DNA of 5,392 nucleotides from the NCBI GenBank assembly GCA_015490115.1, contig WFYM01000174.1, positions 1-5,392 of the forward strand, written 5' to 3'. Made by a program: the position numbers and the translations under genes. Below the pieces are notes generated by a model that worked only from the letters and a program-made list of their open reading frames with translations, did no database searches and was not told the origin of the DNA. The stretch comes from Aquificaceae bacterium (GTDB lineage: Bacteria; Aquificota; Aquificia; Aquificales; Aquificaceae). Position 1 is the first letter of the stretch. Each line of letters starts with the position of its first letter. This document shows, in pieces, positions 1 through 5,392 of this stretch.

Positions 1-147
1 ATAGAGAGGAAGTTCAAGAAGAAGCTCGAACTCATAGAGAAGAACATAAACACGGCAAAAGCCGCTTACGAACTCGCGAACCAGTGGGCAAAGGAGCAGG
101 GTATAGAACCTTGGCTTCCGAAACCTCAGGAGGTGGCTACCGTATAG
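1..147 (+). CDS. C-terminal end of an unidentified protein, possibly a 2-oxoacid:ferredoxin oxidoreductase subunit (partial, 5' end outside window)
   Basis: Frame 1 is open from the first base to a TAG stop at 145-147 and gives 48 residues. The fragment is lysine- and glutamate-rich and helical. It contains KKKLELIEKNINTAKAAYEL and ends in PKPQEVATV. The pattern of a charged helix, then an Asn, then an Ala/Tyr-rich helix resembles the C-terminal tail of gamma subunits of pyruvate or 2-oxoglutarate:ferredoxin oxidoreductases, which would suit an organism using the reductive TCA cycle. This is a weak resemblance from a short tail, and the family assignment is a guess. That it is coding is better supported: codon use (ATA, AAG, GAG) matches the other genes here, no minus-strand gene covers it, and the stop meets the neighbouring gene exactly. 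It is convergent with the thioredoxin-reductase-like gene, with no spacer. Confidence 0.6.
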   Translation: MERKFKKKLELIEKNINTAKAAYELANQWAKEQGIEPWLPKPQEVATV

Positions 148-152
148 CTACC
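132..152 (+). terminator. Hairpin over the two abutting stop codons; possible weak terminator
   Basis: GGTGGCTA (132-139) pairs with TAGCTACC (145-152) around a 5-nt loop. On the plus-strand transcript this is an 8-bp stem with one G-U pair. On the minus-strand transcript the same position becomes an A-C mismatch, so the structure favours the plus-strand gene. No T-run follows on either side, so this is not a classical intrinsic terminator. It may simply reflect the TAGCTA palindrome made by the two stops. It is the only terminator-like structure I can point to between the convergent genes. Confidence 0.25.
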
Positions 153-1125
153 ACTGGGGTGTTATCTTAGACTTCTTGTTGAGGTATTTGTCCACAGCAA
201 GAGCAGCTTTTACACCCATGGCGGCTGCAACAACCGCTTGCTTTACCTCGTTGCAAAGGACGTCCCCGGCCGCGAAGACTCCGGGGACCGAGGTCATCAT
301 CTCCTCGTTGACGACTATACAGTCCCCTTCGGTCATGTCCACCTGTCCCATGAGGAAGTCAACTGAGGGTTTCGTCCCCCCGAGGAATATGAAGACACCG
401 TTCACCTCGAGGGTCCTTTCCTTCTTCTCGTTGAGATCCCTTAGCTTCACAGCCTTTACAGTTTTGTCACCGACTATCTCTAAGACCCTGTGTCTCAGCA
501 GGACCTCCACGTTCTTTAACTTCGTGAACTCCTCCACTATCTTGGGAGGTGCCTTTATCCTGCTCGAAGGAACTACGAAGTAAACCTTGCTTGCGAACCT
601 CGCTATGAACTCCGCCTCCTCTATGCCGTAGTCGTCCTCACCAACGACCGCCACGGGCTGGTCCTTGAAGAAGGCTGCGTCGCAAACTCCGCAGTAAGAC
701 ACACCCCTCCCCAAGAACTCCTCCTCCCCCTTGAACTTGTTAGCCCTCTCCATAGCTCCAGAAGCGACTATTATCGCCCTTCCCCTGAACTCCCTCCCGT
801 CTATAGTGAAGACCTTCTTTATTTCGCCTGAGAGGTCCGTAGCTATCACCTTCCCCCTCACGAACTTAGCTCCGAAGCTCTTCGCCTGCTCCCTCATGAT
901 CTTGAGAAGCTCGTAACCGGATATAGGTCCCGGAACTCCGGGATAGTTCTCTATCTGCTGGGTCACACCGAGGGCGCCGTCCGCCTCAGCCCTGTAAAGG
1001 ACGAGGGTCTTGAGACCCGCCCTCGCTGTGTATATGGCTGCTGAGGAGCCTGCGGGTCCAGCTCCTATTATGATGACGTCGTAGGTCTCTTCGGGTTGAA
1101 AGTTCAAGCCAAACTCCTTCGCCAT
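148..1125 (-). CDS. trxB: Thioredoxin reductase-like flavoprotein with degenerate NADPH-binding motifs
   Basis: 325 residues, the usual length for low-molecular-weight thioredoxin reductases, which pass electrons through FAD to a redox CxxC and on to thioredoxin in the cytoplasm. Visible features: FAD-binding GAGPAG at 21-26; the ASGA strand at 121-124; active-site CGVC at 145-148, followed by DAAFF as in the family (usually CATC-DGAFF); C-terminal FAD motif FAAGDV at 284-289; and the QAVVAAAMG helix near 296-304. The middle domain is odd. The usual GGGDSA is GEDDYG (162-167), so the second glycine of the dinucleotide loop is Asp. The HRRxxxR signature that holds the NADPH 2'-phosphate is V-P-S-S-R-I-K (185-191). 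The fold and FAD/CxxC parts are certain. The electron donor is in doubt: NADPH is unlikely, and ferredoxin or another donor is possible, as in the pyridine-nucleotide-independent members of this family. The start is set by GGAGGT at 1132-1137, six bases before ATG. It is the last gene of the cluster, 25 nt after nadB. Confidence 0.9.
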   Translation of the reverse strand: MAKEFGLNFQPEETYDVIIIGAGPAGSSAAIYTARAGLKTLVLYRAEADGALGVTQQIENYPGVPGPISGYELLKIMREQAKSFGAKFVRGKVIATDLSGEIKKVFTIDGREFRGRAIIVASGAMERANKFKGEEEFLGRGVSYCGVCDAAFFKDQPVAVVGEDDYGIEEAEFIARFASKVYFVVPSSRIKAPPKIVEEFTKLKNVEVLLRHRVLEIVGDKTVKAVKLRDLNEKKERTLEVNGVFIFLGGTKPSVDFLMGQVDMTEGDCIVVNEEMMTSVPGVFAAGDVLCNEVKQAVVAAAMGVKAALAVDKYLNKKSKITPQW

Positions 1126-1131
1126 CTTCCC

Positions 1132-1137
1132 ACCTCC
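1132..1137 (-). promoter_or_regulatory. Shine-Dalgarno of the thioredoxin-reductase-like gene
   Basis: GGAGGT on the minus strand with a 6-nt spacer to ATG at 1125. It lies in the 25-nt gap after nadB (1126-1150), the only true intergenic space in the cluster. That gap is too short to hold a separate promoter without using nadB coding sequence. Confidence 0.85.
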
Positions 1138-1150
1138 GAACTTAAGTAGT

Positions 1151-2680
1151 TTATTCCAAAAGAGGGTTCAGGACTATGAGGGTGTCCCTCCTGAAGCCCT
1201 CCCTCTCGTTCGGGTAGTCGGACCTGTAGTGGACACCCCTGCTCTCCTTCCTCATTAAAGCTCCCTTTACGGTAAGGAGGGCTACGAGGAGTATGTCGAG
1301 AAGCCTTCGGTTCTCGGGTGTCCTCTCCGCCTTCTTTACCTTCCCTATCCAGTCCATGAGGATGTTCTCCGCTTTGGAGAGTTCCTCCCCGTTCCTTACG
1401 AGTCCCGCTTTTTCCCACATCAGGGCTTTAAGATCGGTGAAGCGGACACCGTGTCTCCCCTGACCCTTCTGCTTCGAAGAGAAGTTTGACTTCGAACCCT
1501 TAAAGTAGAGGAGGTCGTGGTGAACCCTGTAGGCTGTCCTGTAGCCGAAGACTACCCCTTCGAGGAGGGAGTTGGAGGCGAGCCTGTTGGCTCCGTGGAC
1601 ACCGGTGCAGGCACACTCACCCACCGCGTAAAGACCGGGTATGGGTGTCCTCCCGAAGGTGTCGACGAGGAGACCTCCTATGTAGTAGTGGGCGGCTGGA
1701 ACGACGGGAACGAGGTCCCTCCTCGGATCTATTCCCCTCTCCTTTAAAAAGTCAGCTATGGTCGGGAACCTATCCCCGAGGTCTATACCCTTCGAGAAAA
1801 CGGGTCTCATGTCGAGGAAGACCCTCCTTCCCTCCTTCAGCTTCTCGTATACAGCCCTCGCTACCACGTCCCTCGGCTGAAGCTCGTCGACGAACCTGTT
1901 CCCTTCGGAATCTACGAGGACAGCCCCCTCCCCCCTTACCGCCTCCGATATCAGGACGTTGGTCCCTTCGAGGACCGTAGGGTGGAACTGGACGAACTCA
2001 GGGTTCCTCAAGGGAACACCAGCCCTTACCGCTATACCTATCCCGTCCCCCCTCACCTTCGAGGGGTTGGAGGTGTAAAGGAACATGGAAGCTGCCCCTC
2101 CCGTTGCGAGGACCACCGCTTTGGTTCTTAGGAAGCGAAGGCTCCCCTCCGAAGTATAAAGGATCCCCTCCGCCTTTTCCTCACCCACTATCTCCTGAAG
2201 CTCCCCTTTGAGTATCGGTATCCCGAGTTCCTTCACCCTCCTAAGGAGCTTCGTGTATATCTCCTTTCCCGTGAAGTCCTTGACCTTGAGGACCCTCCTG
2301 AATGAGTGTCCCCCTTCGGAGGTAGTGTCGTAATAATCCTCTTTCCTGTCGAACCTCACGCCCCACCTCTCCAGGTCAGCTATCCTGAGGACTCCTTCTT
2401 CTACCAAGATCTTCACAGCTTCGGGGTCGTTGAGATACCTCCCGGCCCTTAAAGTGTCCATAAGATGGGAGTGGGTGCTGTCATGGGGGTGAACCGCGGC
2501 AGCTATACCACCTTGAGAGTAGTAGGTGTTTCCGACACCCCTCGTGAGTATTACGGGTTCTTCACCGAGTTCTTTCAGGACTATCGCTGTTGTGAGACCT
2601 CCTATACCGCTCCCGCAAACAACTACGGAAGCTTCCTCCTCAGGGAGACGGGAGGTGTCAAATTCCAGAAAGTATCTCAT
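1151..2680 (-). CDS. nadB: L-aspartate oxidase (quinolinate/NAD synthesis)
   Basis: 509 residues (E. coli NadB is about 540). The enzyme oxidises L-aspartate to iminoaspartate with FAD, using O2 or fumarate as acceptor. NadA then makes quinolinate for NAD. Motifs in order: dinucleotide loop GSGIGG (23-28); SQGGIA (55-60); TSEGGHS (120-126); LATGGA (191-196); QFHPT (231-235, His233); PRD (269-271, Arg270 matching the catalytic Arg of the family); HYYIGG (331-336, His331); GECACTGVHGANRLASNS (354-371, Arg366); and C-terminal RGVHYRSDYP (481-490). The last motif and the EGGHS loop separate aspartate oxidase from succinate dehydrogenase and fumarate reductase flavoproteins. Residues 395-412 form a Lys/Ser/Gln/Gly-rich linker between the flavin and helical domains. 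The gene overlaps the end of yvcK by 23 nt in another frame. Upstream of ATG there is only a partial Shine-Dalgarno (AGGA), inside yvcK, suggesting translation coupled to yvcK. I see no nadA or nadC in the window. Confidence 0.97.
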   Translation of the reverse strand: MRYFLEFDTSRLPEEEASVVVCGSGIGGLTTAIVLKELGEEPVILTRGVGNTYYSQGGIAAAVHPHDSTHSHLMDTLRAGRYLNDPEAVKILVEEGVLRIADLERWGVRFDRKEDYYDTTSEGGHSFRRVLKVKDFTGKEIYTKLLRRVKELGIPILKGELQEIVGEEKAEGILYTSEGSLRFLRTKAVVLATGGAASMFLYTSNPSKVRGDGIGIAVRAGVPLRNPEFVQFHPTVLEGTNVLISEAVRGEGAVLVDSEGNRFVDELQPRDVVARAVYEKLKEGRRVFLDMRPVFSKGIDLGDRFPTIADFLKERGIDPRRDLVPVVPAAHYYIGGLLVDTFGRTPIPGLYAVGECACTGVHGANRLASNSLLEGVVFGYRTAYRVHHDLLYFKGSKSNFSSKQKGQGRHGVRFTDLKALMWEKAGLVRNGEELSKAENILMDWIGKVKKAERTPENRRLLDILLVALLTVKGALMRKESRGVHYRSDYPNEREGFRRDTLIVLNPLLE

Positions 2681-3635
2681 CCGCTATCCTGAGGATAAGA
2701 TCCGTGAGCCTGTCCGGGTCGTGCCTTACGAAGTTCTCCTGCTCGCCGATTAGATCCTCCGCGTATACGGAGGGACCCTCCCTTGCTATCCTCCCAACGT
2801 CGGGGACTACGGGTTCTTGCCCCTGCTCGAGGTATCTGTTCAGGAGGGAGGAGGAGGGCATCCTCGTGTTGACGACGACAACGTCCACCTTTTCGAGACC
2901 CGAAAACCTGAGAAAAGCCCTGTAATGGTCGTAGGCTGTGAACCCGTCCGTCTCACCGGGCTGGGTCATGGCGTTCACTATGAAGACTTTAAGGGCTGAG
3001 CTTCTCTTTACCGCGGACCTTATACCCTCTATGAGTAGGTTCGGTATTATGCTCGTGAAGAGGCTACCCGGACCGAAGAGGATTATGTCAGCGGTCTCTA
3101 TCGAACCTATAGCGTCTATGGGAGCTTGGGCGTCCCTCGGCTCTATCCATATGTCCTCTATCCTCACCCCTTTCTCCTTCCCGTATTCGGTTATCCTCTC
3201 CTCCCCTTCAACGACCTCTCCGTCGGAGAAGCGGGCAACGAGCTGGACGTCCGTTACAGTCGAGGGTATTATCTCCCCTTTGGTCCTCAGTATCCTGCTC
3301 GTTATCTTCACAGCCTCTAAGAAGCTCCCCGTTATCTCGGTCATGGCTGTTAAGAAGAGGTTTCCGAAGGCGTGACCCTCGAGTCCCTCCCCTTTGAACC
3401 TGAACTGAAAGAGTTCCCTCATTATCTCCTCGCTGTCGGAGAGGGCTACTATGCAGTTCCTTATGTCCCCCGGTGCGGGTATGTTGTATATCTTCCTTAT
3501 CCTTCCAGTGCTACCCCCGCTGTCCGCGACCGTGACTATCGCCGTAAGCTCCTTTATGGTTTCCCCGACCTCCCTCTTGAGACCCCTGAGGAGCGTCGAG
3601 AGTCCCGTCCCTCCTCCTACAGCTACCACCCTCAT
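2658..3635 (-). CDS. yvcK: YvcK/CofD-like gluconeogenesis factor
   Basis: 325 residues from the chosen start. YvcK proteins share the fold of the 2-phospho-L-lactate transferase CofD. In Bacillus and mycobacteria they bind UDP-sugars and are needed for cell-wall precursor supply and growth on gluconeogenic carbon; no enzymatic reaction is established. Motifs from the new Met1: GGGTGLSTLLRGLK (7-20), TVADSGGSTGRIR (35-47), PGDIRN (55-60), HAFGNLFLTAMTE (88-100), GPGSLFTSIIPNLL (188-201) and NAMTQPGETDGFT (221-233), all typical and intact. An in-frame ATG at 3671 would add 12 residues. I reject it because the ATG at 3635 has GGGAGGT six bases upstream, the protein then begins MRVVAVGGGTG as usual, and the start overlaps the upstream stop as ATGA. 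The 3' end overlaps nadB by 23 nt. The usual Firmicute partners (rapZ, whiA) are not here; the neighbours are the radical SAM gene and nadB. Confidence 0.95.
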   Translation of the reverse strand: MRVVAVGGGTGLSTLLRGLKREVGETIKELTAIVTVADSGGSTGRIRKIYNIPAPGDIRNCIVALSDSEEIMRELFQFRFKGEGLEGHAFGNLFLTAMTEITGSFLEAVKITSRILRTKGEIIPSTVTDVQLVARFSDGEVVEGEERITEYGKEKGVRIEDIWIEPRDAQAPIDAIGSIETADIILFGPGSLFTSIIPNLLIEGIRSAVKRSSALKVFIVNAMTQPGETDGFTAYDHYRAFLRFSGLEKVDVVVVNTRMPSSSLLNRYLEQGQEPVVPDVGRIAREGPSVYAEDLIGEQENFVRHDPDRLTDLILRIADEILSGI

Positions 3636-4435
3636 ACCAAAACCTCCCTGTTTACTAAAAGCGTCCCGCAACCCCCGACCCTGTCCCTCCTGAACCTCGT
3701 CGAGAGTGTAACCCTAACACCCATGGACCTGAGCTTTAAGAAGATCTCCTCATACCTTGCGGGATCTACAGGTTCGAAGTCGCTCACCCTGTTATAGTAG
3801 AGGAGTGTGACGCTAACTCCGAGCCTCCTCGCGAGCCTACCTATCCTCTCCACCTCCTCGTCCGAATCGTTTAAACCCTTTATCGGCATGTAGGCTAAGC
3901 TTATTCTGTTCCTCCTTTTCTTGGACATCTTGGGAAGCTCCTCCTCGAGGACGCGGAGGGTGTCTCCGAGGTCCCCAGCGTGGGGCATCATCTTCTTCCT
4001 CAAAGTGGGGTCAGCCGAGTGGATCGAGACGGTAACTCCCGAGTGGGGAAGGCGGAGAAGCTCCCTCAGCCTCTCGGGGGGAAAGCCCGCTGTGTAGAAG
4101 GAGACCTTAAGACCCATCCCCTTGAAATCCCAAAAGGCTTCCTTGACGCTGTCCCAGTTCAGGAGAGGATCCCCTATGCCGGCGACTGCTATCCTGCGGA
4201 CGGGAAAGAATCTGTTCACTATCCTGAACTGCTCCAGTATCTCTTGAGGGGTGAGGTTCCTGAAAAGCCCCTCCCTTCCCGAAGCGCAAAAGATGCACCT
4301 TACGGGACAACCGACCTGCGTTGAAACGCAGAGGGTATCTCCCCTGTAGAGGACAGCCTCTATCCTCTTCCCGTCCTCAAGCTCAAAGAGAAAGAGAAGG
4401 TTCAGCTCTCCCTCAATTACTGATAGCAGTCTCAT
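3632..4435 (-). CDS. Short RlmN/Cfr-like radical SAM protein lacking the N-terminal domain
   Basis: 267 residues against roughly 340-390 for typical RlmN/Cfr, the enzymes that methylate an adenosine in 23S rRNA (and, for RlmN, some tRNAs) through a methylated cysteine. Visible: a short beta segment with LEDGKRIEAVL (19-29); TLC with Cys36; the radical SAM cluster C43-PVR-C47-IF-C50; the RNL segment (59-61); GIGDPLLN (86-93; family GMGEPLLN); SIHSADPTLRKKMMP (137-151); GLNDS (187-191); and near the end GGCGTLL with Cys256. Cys36 lies seven residues before the first cluster Cys, as in RlmN, and Cys256 matches the methyl-carrying Cys of the ACGQL motif. Both methyl-transfer residues are therefore kept. 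The roughly 90-residue N-terminal accessory domain is missing, and this is not a start error: an in-frame TAA at 4478-4480 lies 15 codons upstream with no ATG, GTG or TTG between. The usual LIPWNP is LLYYNR. The substrate may differ from A2503. It overlaps the PSP1 gene by 23 nt and yvcK by 4 nt. Confidence 0.85.
   Translation of the reverse strand: MRLLSVIEGELNLLFLFELEDGKRIEAVLYRGDTLCVSTQVGCPVRCIFCASGREGLFRNLTPQEILEQFRIVNRFFPVRRIAVAGIGDPLLNWDSVKEAFWDFKGMGLKVSFYTAGFPPERLRELLRLPHSGVTVSIHSADPTLRKKMMPHAGDLGDTLRVLEEELPKMSKKRRNRISLAYMPIKGLNDSDEEVERIGRLARRLGVSVTLLYYNRVSDFEPVDPARYEEIFLKLRSMGVRVTLSTRFRRDRVGGCGTLLVNREVLV
3642..3648 (-). promoter_or_regulatory. Shine-Dalgarno deciding the yvcK start
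   Basis: GGGAGGT on the minus strand with a 6-nt spacer to the ATG at 3635. It lies in the last codons of the radical SAM gene, whose TGA stop (3634-3632) shares bases with this ATG. It selects the downstream ATG over the in-frame ATG at 3671. Confidence 0.85.
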
Positions 4436-5273
4436 AACCTTCCCCGTTGACGCAACCGGAACACATCCTGCAGGAGCTTAAGGCTTTCTCGTAGCCCTTC
4501 GGGAGAACGTCACCTATCGGTATCTCCCTCTTCTTCCCTTCCGACTCCACCGTGATCAGCCACCTTATAGGGTCTACCTCGAGGACCTTGTAAGTTACCC
4601 CGTCTACGCAGAGTTCTGTATCCTCCGGGGGAAGGAGGTTCTTAACGAGGTAGTTCTCCCTCTCGAAAGCCATACAGCAGACCAGCCTCCCGCAAGGTCC
4701 GGTGAACTTGGAGGGGGAAAGGGGAAGGTTCTGGACCTCTATGTCCTTTAAGGATATGGACTCGAAGCTCTCGAGGAACCTGAGACAGCAAGGAATATCC
4801 CCGCACATACCGACCCATCCCAGTATCTGGACAGCGTCCCTTACCCCAACCTGCCTCATCTCTATGCGCTTTTTGAATATCCTCGCGAGGTCCCTGACGA
4901 GCTGTCTGAAGTCCACCCTCTCCTCAGCTGTGTAGTAAAAAAATATCTTCTTTGCGTTGAGGGGAACGTAAGCTTTGAGGAGGTGCATCTCGAGACCGTG
5001 TTCCTTTATCTTCTCCCTGCATATGTTAAAAGCTCTTCTGCTCTCCTTTTCGTTTCTCCTCATCCTCTGGAGATCCCTCCTCGTTACTTTTCTCAAGTAT
5101 CTGAACCTGATGGGTGTGTTCCCCTCCTTGGAGACTCCTAAGACCCTCACCACGTCCTCTCCCTTCTCTTCGGAGTCGACTACCACGAGTTCGTTCCTCC
5201 TCAGGTCTTCGTCGCAACCTTCGAGGATCCCTATCTTGTTAGTGTCGAGGCTCCTCACCTTTATGTAATTCAT
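4413..5273 (-). CDS. ricT: PSP1-domain protein, RicT/YaaT family
   Basis: 286 residues. The core (about 85-215) carries the PSP1 signatures: IEMRQVGVRDAVQILGWVG (137-155), CGDIPCC (157-163), SLKDIEVQNLPLSPSKFTG (174-192) and CGRLVCC (194-200). In Bacillus subtilis RicT works with RicA and RicF in a complex that binds Fe-S clusters and promotes RNase Y-dependent mRNA maturation. The paired CGxxxCC cysteines seen here are the likely cluster ligands. The role outside Firmicutes is less clear, so the symbol is given at family level only. Residues 62-92 are a highly charged helical stretch. The C-terminus has an additional CRMCSGC (Cys268, 271, 274) that I do not associate with the family core and that could hold a metal. 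The start is clear: GGAGGT six bases before ATG, and ATGA overlap with the stop of the upstream gene. The upstream neighbour looks like a DNA polymerase III delta' subunit, matching the known holB-yaaT adjacency in Bacillus. Confidence 0.92.
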   Translation of the reverse strand: MNYIKVRSLDTNKIGILEGCDEDLRRNELVVVDSEEKGEDVVRVLGVSKEGNTPIRFRYLRKVTRRDLQRMRRNEKESRRAFNICREKIKEHGLEMHLLKAYVPLNAKKIFFYYTAEERVDFRQLVRDLARIFKKRIEMRQVGVRDAVQILGWVGMCGDIPCCLRFLESFESISLKDIEVQNLPLSPSKFTGPCGRLVCCMAFERENYLVKNLLPPEDTELCVDGVTYKVLEVDPIRWLITVESEGKKREIPIGDVLPKGYEKALSSCRMCSGCVNGEGYETAISN

Positions 5274-5392
5274 GATCGGACCTCCATAAGTGCGTAGAGG
5301 GAAAAGAGGGCAAGGTCCATCCTTATACCCCTCGGTATCCCTTCCCTTATCTCGAGTATCCTCTGCATTAGAACCTCAAGATCATCATAACC
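5270..5392 (-). CDS. C-terminal end of a probable DNA polymerase III delta' (clamp-loader) subunit (partial, 5' end outside window)
   Basis: The minus strand is open from the window edge for 40 codons to a TGA at 5272-5270, which overlaps the PSP1 ATG as ATGA. The fragment (GYDDLEVLMQRILEIREGIP...LALFSLYALMEVRS) is helical, with a final leucine-rich helix. It fits the C-terminal helical domain of delta'/DnaX-type clamp loaders, where an 'L..il..r..l' helix is followed by a hydrophobic helix. The tail alone would not prove this. The main support is position: holB lies directly upstream of the PSP1 gene yaaT in Bacillus subtilis and others. Coding status is well supported by codon use and the exact overlap; the identity is inference. 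Confidence 0.6.
   Translation of the reverse strand, partial: GYDDLEVLMQRILEIREGIPRGIRMDLALFSLYALMEVRS
5280..5285 (-). promoter_or_regulatory. Shine-Dalgarno of the PSP1 gene
   Basis: GGAGGT on the minus strand with a 6-nt spacer to ATG at 5273. It lies in the last codons of the upstream gene. Motif and spacing are the same as for yvcK and the thioredoxin-reductase-like gene. Confidence 0.85.

Larger units (their letters stand above)
148..5392 (-). other. Probable single operon (clamp loader - PSP1 - RlmN-like - yvcK - nadB - trxB-like)
   Basis: Six minus-strand genes follow one another with overlaps of 4, 23, 4 and 23 nt and one 25-nt gap. No spacer is large enough for a promoter or intrinsic terminator outside coding sequence, and I see none. 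Transcription presumably starts right of 5392. Internal promoters inside coding sequence cannot be excluded. Confidence 0.75.

Noticed and set aside
176..583. Plus-strand open frame of 135 codons antisense to the thioredoxin-reductase-like gene
   Set aside because: It mirrors a strongly supported gene. Its composition (Ser/Thr/Pro/Leu-rich) is what the complement of purine-rich codons gives, and no family motif is visible.
1140..1147. ACTTAAGT palindrome in the 25-nt gap before the trxB-like gene
   Set aside because: An 8-bp palindrome is common by chance and there is no supporting promoter element.
1104..1418. Minus-strand open frame of 104 codons spanning the nadB end and trxB-like start
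   Set aside because: It is out of frame with both real genes, is Gly/Glu/Arg-rich low-complexity sequence, and is a frame-shifted reading of nadB.
2685..2697. Perfect inverted repeat TATCCT-G-AGGATA just upstream of the nadB start, a possible operator
   Set aside because: It is short, lies within yvcK coding sequence where the bases encode its C-terminal helix, and is not near any visible promoter. The 1-nt centre is too tight for a full hairpin.
2938..3375. Plus-strand open frame of 145 codons antisense to yvcK
   Set aside because: Shadow of the intact yvcK gene, with no recognisable domain and complement-type composition.
3636..3671. In-frame ATG at 3671 giving YvcK 12 extra residues
   Set aside because: The ATG at 3635 has a strong Shine-Dalgarno, the usual MRVVAVGGGTG start and an ATGA overlap with the upstream stop.
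3372..3797. Plus-strand open frame of 141 codons across the yvcK/radical SAM junction
   Set aside because: It lies opposite two well-supported overlapping genes and has no motif of its own.
1..5392. Long pyrimidine-rich runs on the plus strand (CCTCC-type), considered as repeats
   Set aside because: They are the complement of AGG/GAG/AAG codons in the minus-strand genes, with no regular unit or spacing.

Overview
The window looks like ordinary chromosome from a thermophilic, possibly chemolithotrophic, bacterium of the Aquificales type. This is inferred from codon use and gene character, not from a search. The coding strand is strongly purine-rich. Ile is mostly ATA, Arg mostly AGG/AGA and Lys mostly AAG. 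Proteins are compact and rich in charged residues, and intergenic space is almost absent. G+C is roughly half by eye.

Layout: bases 1-147 are the 3' end of a plus-strand gene. Its stop codon directly abuts the stop codon of a minus-strand gene cluster that fills the rest of the window (148-5392). Read in the direction of transcription (right to left), the cluster is: the 3' end of a gene that looks like a DNA polymerase III delta'/clamp-loader subunit (5270-5392); a PSP1/RicT-family protein (4413-5273); a short RlmN/Cfr-like radical SAM protein (3632-4435); the CofD-like regulator YvcK (2658-3635); L-aspartate oxidase NadB (1151-2680); and a thioredoxin-reductase-like flavoprotein (148-1125). 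The first five genes overlap one another (4, 23, 4 and 23 nt). The only true spacer is 25 nt, before the last gene. They are therefore very probably co-transcribed from a promoter to the right of the window.

The genes do not form one pathway. They mix replication (clamp loader), RNA maturation or quality control (PSP1, radical SAM methyltransferase-like), cell-wall/carbon control (YvcK), NAD synthesis (NadB) and thiol redox (thioredoxin reductase). Several depend on Fe-S clusters or flavin, so a shared redox theme is possible but is only inference.

I see no mobile element, CRISPR array, RNA gene or defence system, and nothing that amounts to a wholly new system. The points most worth checking are: the thioredoxin reductase has lost both NADPH-binding signatures while keeping its CxxC; the RlmN-like protein lacks the N-terminal domain but keeps both methyl-transfer cysteines; the PSP1 protein has an extra C-terminal CxxCxxC; and Shine-Dalgarno strength splits by overlap type within the cluster.
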